A stretch of 12,832 nt of DNA, taken from positions 1 through 12,832 of the forward strand of contig CALAVC010000089.1 in assembly GCA_937892095.1 (NCBI GenBank). Reading direction: 5' to 3'. The position numbers and the translations under genes are program-made. The notes beneath the pieces are model-generated. The model was not told the origin of the DNA and did not search any database. It saw only the letters and a list, made by a program, of their open reading frames with translations. The DNA comes from an uncultured Bacteroidales bacterium (lineage in GTDB: Bacteria > Bacteroidota > Bacteroidia > Bacteroidales > Marinilabiliaceae). Numbering within the stretch: the stretch's first letter is position 1; each line of letters opens with the position of its first letter. Positions 1 through 7,257 of this stretch are shown piece by piece.

Positions 1-1
1 G

Positions 2-2125
2 ATCTCGTCAACCAGCGAATCCTCCATTTCAAAAAAAGAAGAGGTTCAACTTTCTGATTTCGACAAGAAAATATTTGGCTACGACATCTTCAATAAGAAA
101 AATCTCAACTTTACAGCCTCTACCACTGCTCCTGTCCCAGATTCTTATATCGTTGGCATTGGCGATCGCCTCGTAGTCAATGTATATGGACGCTCCGAAA
201 ATTCATTCGAAACACAAGTTGCTTCCAACGGTTGCATAAACCTATCTATGGTTGGCGACATAAAAATAGCAGGGCTCAAACTTGCCGAAGCCCGTAGCCG
301 TATTATGACTCGTCTTCGCAACGTCTATGCCGACCTTGGCAGTCGCACTTTCGCTTCGGTATCTGTCGAATACACAGCTCCCATCACTGTCAACGTCATG
401 GGCGAAGCCTACGCTCCCGGAACGTATACAGTCTCTGCCACAGCATCTCTGTTCAACGTCCTCTATCTCTGCGGTGGACCGAACTCCAACGGCTCCTATC
501 GCGACATTCAGCTCATTCGTGCTGGCAAAATTATCGCCCATCTCGATGTCTACGACTTTATTCTCAATGGCAAGACCAACGGCAACATTGCACTTGCCAA
601 TGGTGACATAGTTCTCATCCCCACCTATCAAAAGCGTGTCTCCGTAGGCGGTCAATTCAAACGAAGTGGCTACTTCGAAGCCAAAGAAGGCGAGACGGCA
701 CAAGATCTTATTAACTATGCTGGTGGTTTTGATGTTCGTGCCATGCAAAGCCACATGGGTATCTTCCGCATTGGCAAGTATGCCCTCGAATACAAAGAAA
801 TATCTGACCCCAAGTCGTTCCTCCTTGCCAATGGCGATTCTCTCTATGTAGCATCCGTTTCCGACTCCCGCATGGATGGGGCAGTACATGTCAGTGGTGG
901 TGGCGTCCGTGCCGATGGCTACTACGAATACATTCCAGACATGAAGTTGTCGCAACTCATCGCTAAGGCCGGAGGCCTCATCGAGAATGCTTTTACAAAT
1001 CGTGGCGTCATCACTCGCCTCAAAGAAGACTTTACCACCGAAGCCCTTCGTTTCAACGTCCGTAGCGTTGTCGATGGTCAGTCAGACCTCACACTTAAAG
1101 ATGGCGACCACGTCTATATCGGACGCATAGATAGCATGAGGCAAGCGCCAGTCGTCAAAATTTTTGGCGAAATAAAAGGACCCGGTGAATACTCTTATAG
1201 CGAAGGAATGACCATTTCCGACCTAATCGTCATCTCTGGTGGGCTCACCGAAAACTCTTCCGTCAATAATGTCGAGGTCGCGCGTCGTCTCTCTGCCGAA
1301 GAACGTTTTGCCGACAACTATTCCACAAGTCGCACCAACACCGTCAACCTCTCTCTCGATCTTTCCGTAGGTAGCAAAGACAACGACTTTGCTCTCGAGC
1401 CATTCGACGAAATATTCATTCGTACACTTCCTGCCAATAGCTACGATGGACAAGTCCTCGTCTCGGGTGCATGTCTCTATCCGGGTTCCTATTCCATCAC
1501 GGGTGTCAACTTCCGCATCTCCGACCTACTCGAACGTTGTGGCGGACTCTCCGATGTCGCCAATTCATCTGGTGTTCAGCTATATCGCAAAATCAATCTT
1601 TCTGAAATTCAAACTAAAATACGCTTGCGCACCACCGATACCAACACCACCACAGGTGCTGGCGACACAATCTACTACCTTCGCGATGACGAAGTCCCCT
1701 ACGAGAAAATCTCTGTCAACACCGAAAAAATACTCAAAGACAATTCTTGTCGCGAAAATTTCCGTTTGCAAGATGGCGACATACTCTCCATCTCCGAACA
1801 GACCAATGTCGTTCGTGTAGGTGGTAACGTTCAAAATGTTGTCTCTCTCGTTTGGCAAAAGGGTTGGAACGCCAAAGATTATATAAAACATTCTGGTGGC
1901 TTTGCTCCCCGATCTTTTAAGCGCAAGACCTATGTCATCTATCCCGATGGCACCTCAGCTTCTGTCGGACACATACTCTTCTTCCGACGCTATCCCAAAG
2001 TTACACCAGGTTCCGAAGTCGTCGTACCTCTTCGTCCTCAAAAAGACCTCAATCTTCCCGTCTATACTTCTGTATTCACTGGGCTAATATCCTCTCTCGC
2101 TGTCATTGTCTCACTAACCAAGTAA
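2..2125 (+). CDS. Wza-type polysaccharide export protein with SLBB repeats (5' partial)
   Basis: The reading frame is open from the first bases of the window, so the true start, signal peptide and any lipobox lie upstream; the ATG at 248 is internal. Frame 2 from base 2 encodes a Poly_export-type segment at about nt 130-385 (an Y-I-V-G-I-G-D-R-L-like opening, then a V-x-V-Y-G-R-S-E step). About six SLBB (soluble ligand-binding beta-grasp) repeats follow, with glycine-rich cores near nt 395, 632, 885, 1154, 1453 and 1810 (such as VMGEAYAPGTY and IFGEIKGPGEY). Near the C-terminus is a P-G-S-E-V-V-V-P motif and a hydrophobic helix as the last ~20 residues. Family knowledge: such proteins form the outer-membrane/periplasmic channel for capsule or exopolysaccharide export. 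The Wzz-type gene begins 16 nt downstream, which supports a joint export operon. Six repeats is long compared with classical Wza. The class is clear; the polysaccharide exported cannot be told. Confidence 0.9.
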   Translation: MSSTSESSISKKEEVQLSDFDKKIFGYDIFNKKNLNFTASTTAPVPDSYIVGIGDRLVVNVYGRSENSFETQVASNGCINLSMVGDIKIAGLKLAEARSRIMTRLRNVYADLGSRTFASVSVEYTAPITVNVMGEAYAPGTYTVSATASLFNVLYLCGGPNSNGSYRDIQLIRAGKIIAHLDVYDFILNGKTNGNIALANGDIVLIPTYQKRVSVGGQFKRSGYFEAKEGETAQDLINYAGGFDVRAMQSHMGIFRIGKYALEYKEISDPKSFLLANGDSLYVASVSDSRMDGAVHVSGGGVRADGYYEYIPDMKLSQLIAKAGGLIENAFTNRGVITRLKEDFTTEALRFNVRSVVDGQSDLTLKDGDHVYIGRIDSMRQAPVVKIFGEIKGPGEYSYSEGMTISDLIVISGGLTENSSVNNVEVARRLSAEERFADNYSTSRTNTVNLSLDLSVGSKDNDFALEPFDEIFIRTLPANSYDGQVLVSGACLYPGSYSITGVNFRISDLLERCGGLSDVANSSGVQLYRKINLSEIQTKIRLRTTDTNTTTGAGDTIYYLRDDEVPYEKISVNTEKILKDNSCRENFRLQDGDILSISEQTNVVRVGGNVQNVVSLVWQKGWNAKDYIKHSGGFAPRSFKRKTYVIYPDGTSASVGHILFFRRYPKVTPGSEVVVPLRPQKDLNLPVYTSVFTGLISSLAVIVSLTK

Positions 2126-2141
2126 GCTAACTCTCATTGTC

Positions 2142-3332
2142 ATGTCCGACGAAAAAAAATCCAATGTCCCAACCAATGACGATGACCAATTCGACATCGT
2201 TTGGATCGTCTCATATCTTTGGGCGCGCCGATGGTTCATCATTAAGATTGTAGTAGCCGTTGTTTGCCTTGCCGTCTTGCGCTATGCCATTACGCCCAAG
2301 ACCTTTACCACCAAGTCTTCCATCGTCATCAACTCATCCTCTTCTTTAAGCTCGGTAAGTGGTCTTGCTGGGCTCGCAAGTCTTGTCGGTGTCAACGTTT
2401 CTTCTATATCGTCTTCTGGTAGCATAAACTTCACGTCCGACCTATACGAATTCCTTCTCGGTAGTACACCCTTTGCCCTCAAAATAATGAACGAACCCAT
2501 ACCTTGGGTTAAGCCAAACGACACAATCGAGTCGCTATATAGTCACATCCATCGCGACACAATTCCTGGACTTGTTGGCAACATCCTCAAATACACGGTT
2601 CACCTCCCCCATACAATCATGAGTAAAATCAACGTTGTAAAGCCGTTGCCACCAGCCACAATGTCCGAAGACCCAATTTCTTTCGAACCGCTTGTCATCA
2701 ATGAGACGCAAGATATGTGTATCAAATGGCTCTCTGAGCATGTCTCCATTGAGGAAGACCGACAATCTGGTGCTCTCGAAATTAGTGCCGAAGGCGAATC
2801 TCCCGAGCAGAGTGCAAAGCTTGCTTCTGTCGTTCTAAAACACCTCCGTGGCACCATTATCGACATCAAAACGCGCGACTCTAAACTCAATCTTAGTAAT
2901 GCCATCGAACGACACAACGTCATCGAACGTAAGTTCGACGAGGCTCGCAATGCCTACTATGCCTACCTCGACCGACATCGCGATTTGGTCGAAGAACGTG
3001 CCGACATCACTGCCGACAAGCTAAAATACGACTACAATCTATTCGAAACTCTTGCCACGACTGCAGCTGGCGAAGTCGAAACAGCACAACAAACACTCCT
3101 ACAAGAAACTCCCGAATTCTCTATCCTCGAACCCATCGTTCAACCCATAAAAAAATCTCGTCCAAAACTTCTTTTACATCTTGTCGGAGGTGGTTTGCTC
3201 GGTGGCATCCTTGCCGTTGGTGGCTTGCTCGTCTATCTTGCCTACTTGCAAGCTTTCAAGCCTTCGCTCTATTCCGAAGAACGGAAAAAATATTTTCATG
3301 CCGATAGCTCTAATAGCATTCAATCACTTTAA
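2142..3332 (+). CDS. Wzz-type polysaccharide chain-length/co-polymerase protein, no kinase domain
   Basis: A 396-residue inner-membrane protein with the two-helix layout of polysaccharide co-polymerases. The N-terminal cytoplasmic segment (about 1-28) leads into TM1 (about 30-50). A periplasmic part follows with a serine/glycine-rich stretch (about 64-95, including SGLAGLASLVG) and a helical, charged region (about 205-310). The proline-rich P-I-V-Q-P-I-K-K-S-R-P-K element, typical just before TM2, comes at about 329-341, and TM2 at about 343-368. The C-terminal tail is only ~25 residues, and no Walker motif or tyrosine cluster is present, so this is not a fused Wzc-type BY-kinase. Known role of the family: setting polymer length and bridging inner and outer membrane with the SLBB export protein, whose gene ends 16 nt upstream. 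No Shine-Dalgarno is visible. Promoter of the pair lies outside the window. It is probably the last gene of the operon, because an independent tRNA unit follows. Confidence 0.88.
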   Translation: MSDEKKSNVPTNDDDQFDIVWIVSYLWARRWFIIKIVVAVVCLAVLRYAITPKTFTTKSSIVINSSSSLSSVSGLAGLASLVGVNVSSISSSGSINFTSDLYEFLLGSTPFALKIMNEPIPWVKPNDTIESLYSHIHRDTIPGLVGNILKYTVHLPHTIMSKINVVKPLPPATMSEDPISFEPLVINETQDMCIKWLSEHVSIEEDRQSGALEISAEGESPEQSAKLASVVLKHLRGTIIDIKTRDSKLNLSNAIERHNVIERKFDEARNAYYAYLDRHRDLVEERADITADKLKYDYNLFETLATTAAGEVETAQQTLLQETPEFSILEPIVQPIKKSRPKLLLHLVGGGLLGGILAVGGLLVYLAYLQAFKPSLYSEERKKYFHADSSNSIQSL

Positions 3333-3354
3333 TTGAAAATATTTTCTATTTTTC

Positions 3355-3385
3355 TTTGCTGATTATAAAATAATATATACTTTTG
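3355..3385 (+). promoter_or_regulatory. Bacteroidetes-type promoter of the tRNA-Arg gene
   Basis: A TTTG at 3355-3358 (-33 element) is separated by 19 bp from TACTTTTG at 3378-3385, an exact match to the -7 consensus TAnnTTTG used by the Bacteroidetes primary sigma factor. Transcription would start near 3392, about 20 nt before the mature tRNA 5' end. Spacing and both boxes fit well, so this is the best promoter in the window. Confidence 0.8.
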
Positions 3386-3410
3386 TACCGTCTTACAAAG
3401 ACAATGAGTT

Positions 3411-3484
3411 GGTACCGTAGCACAATTGGATAATGCCTCTGGTTACGGCCCAGAAGATTGGGGGTTCGAATCCCTCCGGTATCA
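3411..3484 (+). tRNA. trnR: tRNA-Arg (anticodon ACG)
   Basis: A complete cloverleaf can be folded by eye. The acceptor stem is GGTACCG (3411-3417) with CGGTATC (3477-3483), with one G-U pair and discriminator A at 3484. The D arm is 3420-3436, with one weak pair. The anticodon stem is TCTGG/CCAGA (3438-3442 and 3450-3454) around the loop TTACGGC, giving anticodon ACG at 3445-3447. The T arm has stem GGGGG/CCCTC and loop TTCGAAT (3460-3476). The CCA end is not encoded, so it must be added after transcription. A34 is normally deaminated to inosine by TadA, allowing this tRNA to read CGT, CGC and CGA. CGT and CGC are the commonly used arginine codons in the neighbouring + strand genes. It has its own promoter upstream and a terminator downstream. 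Confidence 0.96.
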
Positions 3485-3488
3485 CTTA

Positions 3489-3517
3489 GAGCGACTCCAT
3501 TTTGAGTCGCTTTTTTT
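3489..3517 (+). terminator. Rho-independent terminator of the tRNA-Arg unit
   Basis: The stem GCGACTC (3491-3497) pairs perfectly with GAGTCGC (3504-3510) around the loop CATTTT. It can be extended by one A-T and one G-U pair, and a run of seven T follows (3511-3517). It lies 5 nt after the mature tRNA end and just before the leader of the next gene at 3546, so that gene is probably not transcribed mainly from the tRNA promoter. Confidence 0.88.
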
Positions 3518-3545
3518 ATTTTTAATGCTCAATCATCTATCACCT

Positions 3546-4547
3546 ATGCACACCCTGTCTAAGCTTATATTTCTCGCCTCTCTCTTATTTATATCCACAG
3601 ACTCGTTTTCGCAAACAACATCGCGTATTGATAGTCTTATGAGTCGCGCGTCCGACTTGCGCACGATGTCTATGCACGCCGAAGCCATAGCCATATATAA
3701 TCAACTTACCATACCTACTGCTCGTGTCGAAAAAGCTTTTACTCTCATCGAAATGGGGCAAGTAGCTTACGCTCTTTCCGAAGCCAAACAAATGCTTGCG
3801 CAAGACGACTTCCCACTCCACGATGATGCGCTGCTTGTGCTTGCTCGTTGTCGCGAAATTCAAGGACACACATCTGCAGCTCGTCGTGCTTACCGCCGTT
3901 TAGCCACTCACGAACATGCTGAAGGACTTTATTACTACGCTGTCTATAAATATAAAAGACATAAGTATGCCGATGCCGAAAAGCTACTCATCCGTTCCAT
4001 CAGTTCCGACAAAACATTGCCAGCTTCACATCGTCTTCTCAGTGCTGTTGAAGTCGAACTCGGACATCGCTATCGAGCCATCTTACCGCTCTACTATTAT
4101 TTGCTCATAGCCTCCGATTCCGACCGAGAAAAGAATATTATGCAACTTCGCACCCTTTGGCGTAAGCAAATACAATATATAGATCTTTTTCAAAAGCCCA
4201 ATCAAGATTCCGATAGCCCATATAACGTTGCTATGGATAAGTATATCGCCTCCATTTCGTCCGACTCCATAGCCCATCTCGAACGTGTCAACCTCATTAG
4301 GTCTATAACGTCCCTCACCGAAAAACTTTTTGCTGAAATTTTAGTATCGTCTGCCGATAATCTCGACTTTTGGCAGGTCGCCTATGCCGACATCTTTGTC
4401 GATATTCATTCTCGTGGCTACACGTCTTCGCTCATAAATTTCTACTTCGCTCCCACCTACAATGCCGACGTACTTCTTTTTCTTGCCGACAACGGACTCG
4501 TTTTTAATGATTTCCGACTTTGGATAGAATCTCGACTACAACACTAA
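3546..4547 (+). CDS. Exported TPR-like helical-repeat protein, function unknown
   Basis: The start at 3546 is chosen because it gives a clean signal peptide (MHTLSKLIFL, then a hydrophobic core, cleavage probably before Q23), as expected for Bacteroidetes exported proteins. A longer open frame reaches back through the terminator into the tRNA and is not coding there; the ATG at 3525 is a possible but less likely start. The mature protein has helical-repeat character at about 30-190: A-E-A-I-A-I-Y-N-Q-L, A-A-R-R-A-Y-R-R-L-A and Y-A-D-A-E-K-L-L-I-R segments resemble TPR helix B positions. The C-terminal ~130 residues are helical, rich in aromatic residues, and match no domain I recognise. It is a periplasmic or surface-exposed protein of 333 residues. 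No clear promoter or Shine-Dalgarno is seen in the 28-nt leader between terminator and start. Its stop overlaps the 3' end of the convergent gene by 4 nt. Its position after polysaccharide export genes gives no firm link in function. Confidence 0.8.
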   Translation: MHTLSKLIFLASLLFISTDSFSQTTSRIDSLMSRASDLRTMSMHAEAIAIYNQLTIPTARVEKAFTLIEMGQVAYALSEAKQMLAQDDFPLHDDALLVLARCREIQGHTSAARRAYRRLATHEHAEGLYYYAVYKYKRHKYADAEKLLIRSISSDKTLPASHRLLSAVEVELGHRYRAILPLYYYLLIASDSDREKNIMQLRTLWRKQIQYIDLFQKPNQDSDSPYNVAMDKYIASISSDSIAHLERVNLIRSITSLTEKLFAEILVSSADNLDFWQVAYADIFVDIHSRGYTSSLINFYFAPTYNADVLLFLADNGLVFNDFRLWIESRLQH

Positions 4548-5134
4548 AAAAACGATTCCCTTACGGGACGTATTGCAAAGCCATATATTTTTCTATAATC
4601 TTTCTGAAACTTATTACCCTTATAGAAAAATAGTGCGCCAGCATAGTTCTTGTTATACGACGTAATCTCGCCACTCCAATAGTAGCCTCGTGTCTTTACA
4701 AAGCACATCGTAGAGTCTGTCCTATGTCCCGTAACTGGCAAGAAGATTGAGTTCCCACCCCGACCTTTCACCACATATCCGTCCACACCGTCGCGTTGCG
4801 TCCATGTCCACTGGCAACGCTCCACAAGTTCTGTAATCTCCGATATGCTTGGCAGACGCCAGCCCAGTCCCCAATAGTGGTTTGCAGCGTCTCTGTCTGT
4901 TCCGCCAACATCTTCCGACACGTAGTCGTCGTATTTTGTCGAAATCTCTTCACCCGTAATATCTCCATAGCCAAACACACGCCCTGCTTCTACAGGACCC
5001 ATTGCGCCAACATTTCTATCTGCCCACATCACTGAAAGCCCCAAGTCAACAGCATTGCCAGGCTGCACCTGACACCATGCCACCACACCATAGCACGTCA
5101 GTAAGACATTCATTATTATCAGTCGTAGGCGCAT
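4544..5134 (-). CDS. Exported FISUMP-like (Fib_succ_major-type) protein
   Basis: A 196-residue protein with an N-terminal hydrophobic signal (about 4-20, cleavage probably near C21/Q22; VAWC is a poor lipobox because of W). It has the signatures of the Fib_succ_major/DUF1566-like domain common in Bacteroidetes: VDLGLSVMWADRNVGA (29-44), a G-W-R-L-P-S motif (91-96), T-E-L-V-E-R-C-Q-W-T-W following it, G-N-S-I-F-L-P (127-133), R-G-Y-Y-W-S-G (149-155) and a terminal G-F-A-I-R-P-V-R (185-192). The domain is found in many secreted and surface proteins, often in many copies per genome; its molecular role is poorly known and may be carbohydrate or ligand binding. Here the protein is a single domain with nothing attached. 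It is the only minus-strand gene of the window. Its codons end more often in G/A than those of the + strand genes, which mirrors the strand skew and need not mean transfer. Confidence 0.85.
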   Translation of the reverse strand: MRLRLIIMNVLLTCYGVVAWCQVQPGNAVDLGLSVMWADRNVGAMGPVEAGRVFGYGDITGEEISTKYDDYVSEDVGGTDRDAANHYWGLGWRLPSISEITELVERCQWTWTQRDGVDGYVVKGRGGNSIFLPVTGHRTDSTMCFVKTRGYYWSGEITSYNKNYAGALFFYKGNKFQKDYRKIYGFAIRPVRESFF

Positions 5135-5164
5135 CTCTCGTCTGTTAATATTATTTTATTTGTG

Positions 5165-5172
5165 CAAATGTA
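5165..5172 (-). promoter_or_regulatory. Putative -7 box for the FISUMP-like gene
   Basis: On the minus strand the sequence reads TACATTTG, an exact TAnnTTTG match. Transcription would start near 5158, giving a leader of about 24 nt before the ATG at 5134. No good TTTG is found 19-21 bp upstream (the nearest is only 12 bp away), so the call rests on one box and its position. Confidence 0.5.
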
Positions 5173-5256
5173 ATTTTATCTTCTCAAATTTTGTGCCTTA
5201 TTTTCTCTCCTTTCGTATCCGTTTAACCTACCTTCGTTGAAAACGGTATTATCCTA

Positions 5257-5288
5257 TTTCAAAATTTGCAGATAGATTGTTAATTTTA
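5257..5288 (+). promoter_or_regulatory. Putative promoter of the moxR-bat operon
   Basis: TTTC at 5257-5260 and TAATTTTA at 5281-5288 are separated by 20 bp. Each differs by one base from the Bacteroidetes consensus (TTTG and TAnnTTTG). The predicted start near 5295 leaves a leader of about 34 nt rich in A (AACAGCAAAAAACG and ACAATAAA) before the moxR ATG at 5329, as is usual for Bacteroidetes genes without a Shine-Dalgarno. The call is an inference from position and near-consensus boxes. Confidence 0.4.
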
Positions 5289-5328
5289 CATATCTAAACA
5301 GCAAAAAACGATAATTCACCACAATAAA

Positions 5329-6321
5329 ATGGAAGCCGTAGATATCAAAGAACTTAACGAACGAATCAAACAAGAAAGTTCATTTGTCGACCTTATTTCA
5401 ATGGAAATGAATAAGGTTATTGTCGGTCAAAAACACCTCGTCGAAAGCCTTCTTATTGGTCTGCTCAGCGATGGACATATTCTTCTCGAAGGTGTGCCCG
5501 GTCTCGCCAAAACTTTGGCCATCAACACCCTTGCCAAAATAATCGATGCGGATTTTGCACGCATTCAGTTTACCCCCGATCTACTCCCAGCCGACATTCT
5601 CGGTACGCTCATTTATAGCCAGAAGACCGAAGAATTTCAAGTAAAAAAAGGTCCCATCTTCTCCAACTTCATTCTTGCTGACGAAATCAACCGTGCACCA
5701 GCAAAGGTGCAAAGTGCACTCCTCGAAGCCATGCAGGAACGTCAAGTAACCATTGGCGACCAAACATATAAAATGGCTCAGCCGTTCCTCGTCATGGCCA
5801 CTCAAAACCCAGTTGAGCAAGAAGGTACATATCCACTTCCCGAAGCACAAGTCGACCGATTCATGCTCAAGGTTGTCATCGACTACCCCAAGAAAGAAGA
5901 AGAGCAACTCATCATTCGCAACAATCTCTCAAAGAATTTCCCCAAACCCAATTGTATCCTCAAGCCCGATGACATAGTACGTGCTCGTCAAGTAGTCAAA
6001 GATGTCTATATGGACGAGAAAATAGAACGCTACATTGTCGATATTGTCTTTGCCACTCGCTATCCCGAGCAATATGGTCTCGAACGCTTCAAAGAAATGA
6101 TTTCTTGTGGTGCTTCTCCTCGCGCCAGCATCAGTCTCTCTATGGCAGCCAAAGCCTATGCTTTTATCAAGCGTCGTGGCTATGTAATTCCAGAAGATGT
6201 TCGTGCCGTTTGCCACGATGTTCTTCGCCATCGTATCGGTCTCAGCTACGAAGCCGAAGCCAACAACGTCAATAGCGAAGAAATAATCAGCGAAATACTC
6301 AACAAAGTCGAAGTACCTTAG
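5329..6321 (+). CDS. moxR: MoxR-family AAA+ ATPase
   Basis: A 330-residue cytoplasmic ATPase of normal length for the family. Visible motifs: Walker A GVPGLAKT (55-62), the substrate-channel segment R-I-Q-F-T-P-D-L-L-P-A-D (78-89), Walker B ILADEINRA (115-123), sensor 1 ATQNP (157-161), an E-A-Q-V-D-R-F arginine-containing segment (172-178) and sensor 2 GASPRAS (261-267). All catalytic positions look intact. MoxR proteins couple ATP hydrolysis to remodelling of VWA-domain clients; here the DUF58 gene starts 9 nt downstream and two VWA genes follow, so the likely clients are encoded in the same operon. The start at 5329 follows an A-rich leader without a Shine-Dalgarno, and the next in-frame ATG would cut into the N-terminal helix. 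It is the first gene of the operon. Confidence 0.96.
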   Translation: MEAVDIKELNERIKQESSFVDLISMEMNKVIVGQKHLVESLLIGLLSDGHILLEGVPGLAKTLAINTLAKIIDADFARIQFTPDLLPADILGTLIYSQKTEEFQVKKGPIFSNFILADEINRAPAKVQSALLEAMQERQVTIGDQTYKMAQPFLVMATQNPVEQEGTYPLPEAQVDRFMLKVVIDYPKKEEEQLIIRNNLSKNFPKPNCILKPDDIVRARQVVKDVYMDEKIERYIVDIVFATRYPEQYGLERFKEMISCGASPRASISLSMAAKAYAFIKRRGYVIPEDVRAVCHDVLRHRIGLSYEAEANNVNSEEIISEILNKVEVP

Positions 6322-6330
6322 TCTTTCTCC

Positions 6331-7206
6331 ATGGACAGCACGGAACTGATAAAAAAGGTTCGACAAATTGAAATAAAAACACGTGGTTTGTCGAACCATA
6401 TCTTCGCTGGCGAATACCATTCAGCTTTCAAAGGCAGGGGTATGGCATTCAGCGAAGTTCGCGAATATCAATATGGCGACGACGTTCGCAATATCGATTG
6501 GAACGTTACCGCACGTATGAATCGTCCTTTCATCAAGATATTTGAAGAAGAACGAGAGAATACCGTTGTCCTTCTCGTCGACGTCTCTGGCTCTCGCGAA
6601 TTTGGCACGCAAGTACGTTTCAAGAAAAATCTTATCACTGAAATGGCTGCCACTTTGGCTTTTTCAACCATTCAAAACAACGATAAGATCGGTGTAATCT
6701 TTTTTAGCGATAAAGTAGAAGAGTTCATCCCACCAAAGAAAGGTAAAAAACACGTACTACGCATCATCCGTCAACTACTCACTTTTCAGCCCGAGAATCG
6801 AAAAACAGATGTCGGAGAAGCTCTGCGCTATATGACTGGTGCCATACGCAAACGTTGCACGGCTTTTCTCATCTCAGACTTCATTTCGTCCGATGTGCAA
6901 GGCTTAGAAAAAAGTCTACGCATTGCTGGGCATAAACATGACATTGCTGCACTCCGCATTGCCGACCGACGCGAAGAGTCTCTACCCAATGTCGGGCTTA
7001 TGCTGTTTTCCGATGCCGAAACAGGTGAACAACGTTGGATAGACACTTCAAGTCAAGCCGTGCGCAACGCCTATGCTCAGCGTGCCGCCAAGCGCGAAGC
7101 CGACCTCAAGCAAACACTCCTGCGCTGTGGCATAGACAACATTGATGTCTACACCGACGAAGATTATGTCAAAAGCTTAATGCTTCTTTTCAAACGACGC
7201 GTCTAA
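6331..7206 (+). CDS. DUF58 family protein with VWA-like MIDAS
   Basis: A 291-residue soluble protein, without signal peptide or membrane segment. The DUF58 signature lies in the N-terminal third: G-R-G-M-A-F-S-E-V-R-E-Y (36-46), Q-Y-G-D-D-V-R-N-I-D-W-N (47-58) and R-P-F-I-K-I-F-E-E-E-R-E (65-76). A VWA-like fold follows with the MIDAS residues D84-x-S86-x-S88, T159 and D183 (in LISDF), all present, so metal binding is plausible. DUF58 genes nearly always sit directly behind moxR, and here only 9 nt separate them. It is thought to act as a cytoplasmic partner or client of the MoxR ATPase; the reaction, if any, is unknown. No Shine-Dalgarno precedes the ATG. Confidence 0.94.
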   Translation: MDSTELIKKVRQIEIKTRGLSNHIFAGEYHSAFKGRGMAFSEVREYQYGDDVRNIDWNVTARMNRPFIKIFEEERENTVVLLVDVSGSREFGTQVRFKKNLITEMAATLAFSTIQNNDKIGVIFFSDKVEEFIPPKKGKKHVLRIIRQLLTFQPENRKTDVGEALRYMTGAIRKRCTAFLISDFISSDVQGLEKSLRIAGHKHDIAALRIADRREESLPNVGLMLFSDAETGEQRWIDTSSQAVRNAYAQRAAKREADLKQTLLRCGIDNIDVYTDEDYVKSLMLLFKRRV

Positions 7207-7257
7207 TGCTACACGCCAATGTTTTTCAGCTAATCTAATATTTCAGTCTCAGACAAA

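Noticed and set aside
242..955. Long antisense open frame (237 codons) opposite the SLBB export gene
   Set aside because: The + strand reading has clear Poly_export/SLBB motifs and continues beyond both ends. The antisense frame is a by-product of C/T-ending codons and matches nothing I recognise.
3335..3346. 12-bp palindrome GAAAATATTTTC after the Wzz-type gene as a terminator
   Set aside because: It has no room for a loop without melting AT pairs, and the T-run after it is interrupted; too weak to call.
3385..3418. 7-bp direct repeat GTACCGT just before and at the 5' end of the tRNA
   Set aside because: Too short and AT/GC-mixed to mean anything on its own; probably chance.
3411..3484. 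Integrated element at the tRNA-Arg 3' end
   Set aside because: No second copy of the tRNA 3' end and no integrase gene was seen in the window, and the tRNA is followed directly by its terminator.
3426..3545. N-terminal extension of the TPR-like protein into the tRNA
   Set aside because: This stretch is the tRNA-Arg gene and its terminator. A signal peptide begins only at the ATG at 3546.
5929..6420. Antisense open frame of 163 codons spanning the moxR/DUF58 junction
   Set aside because: Both + strand genes have complete conserved motifs here; the antisense product shows no signal, domain or plausible promoter.
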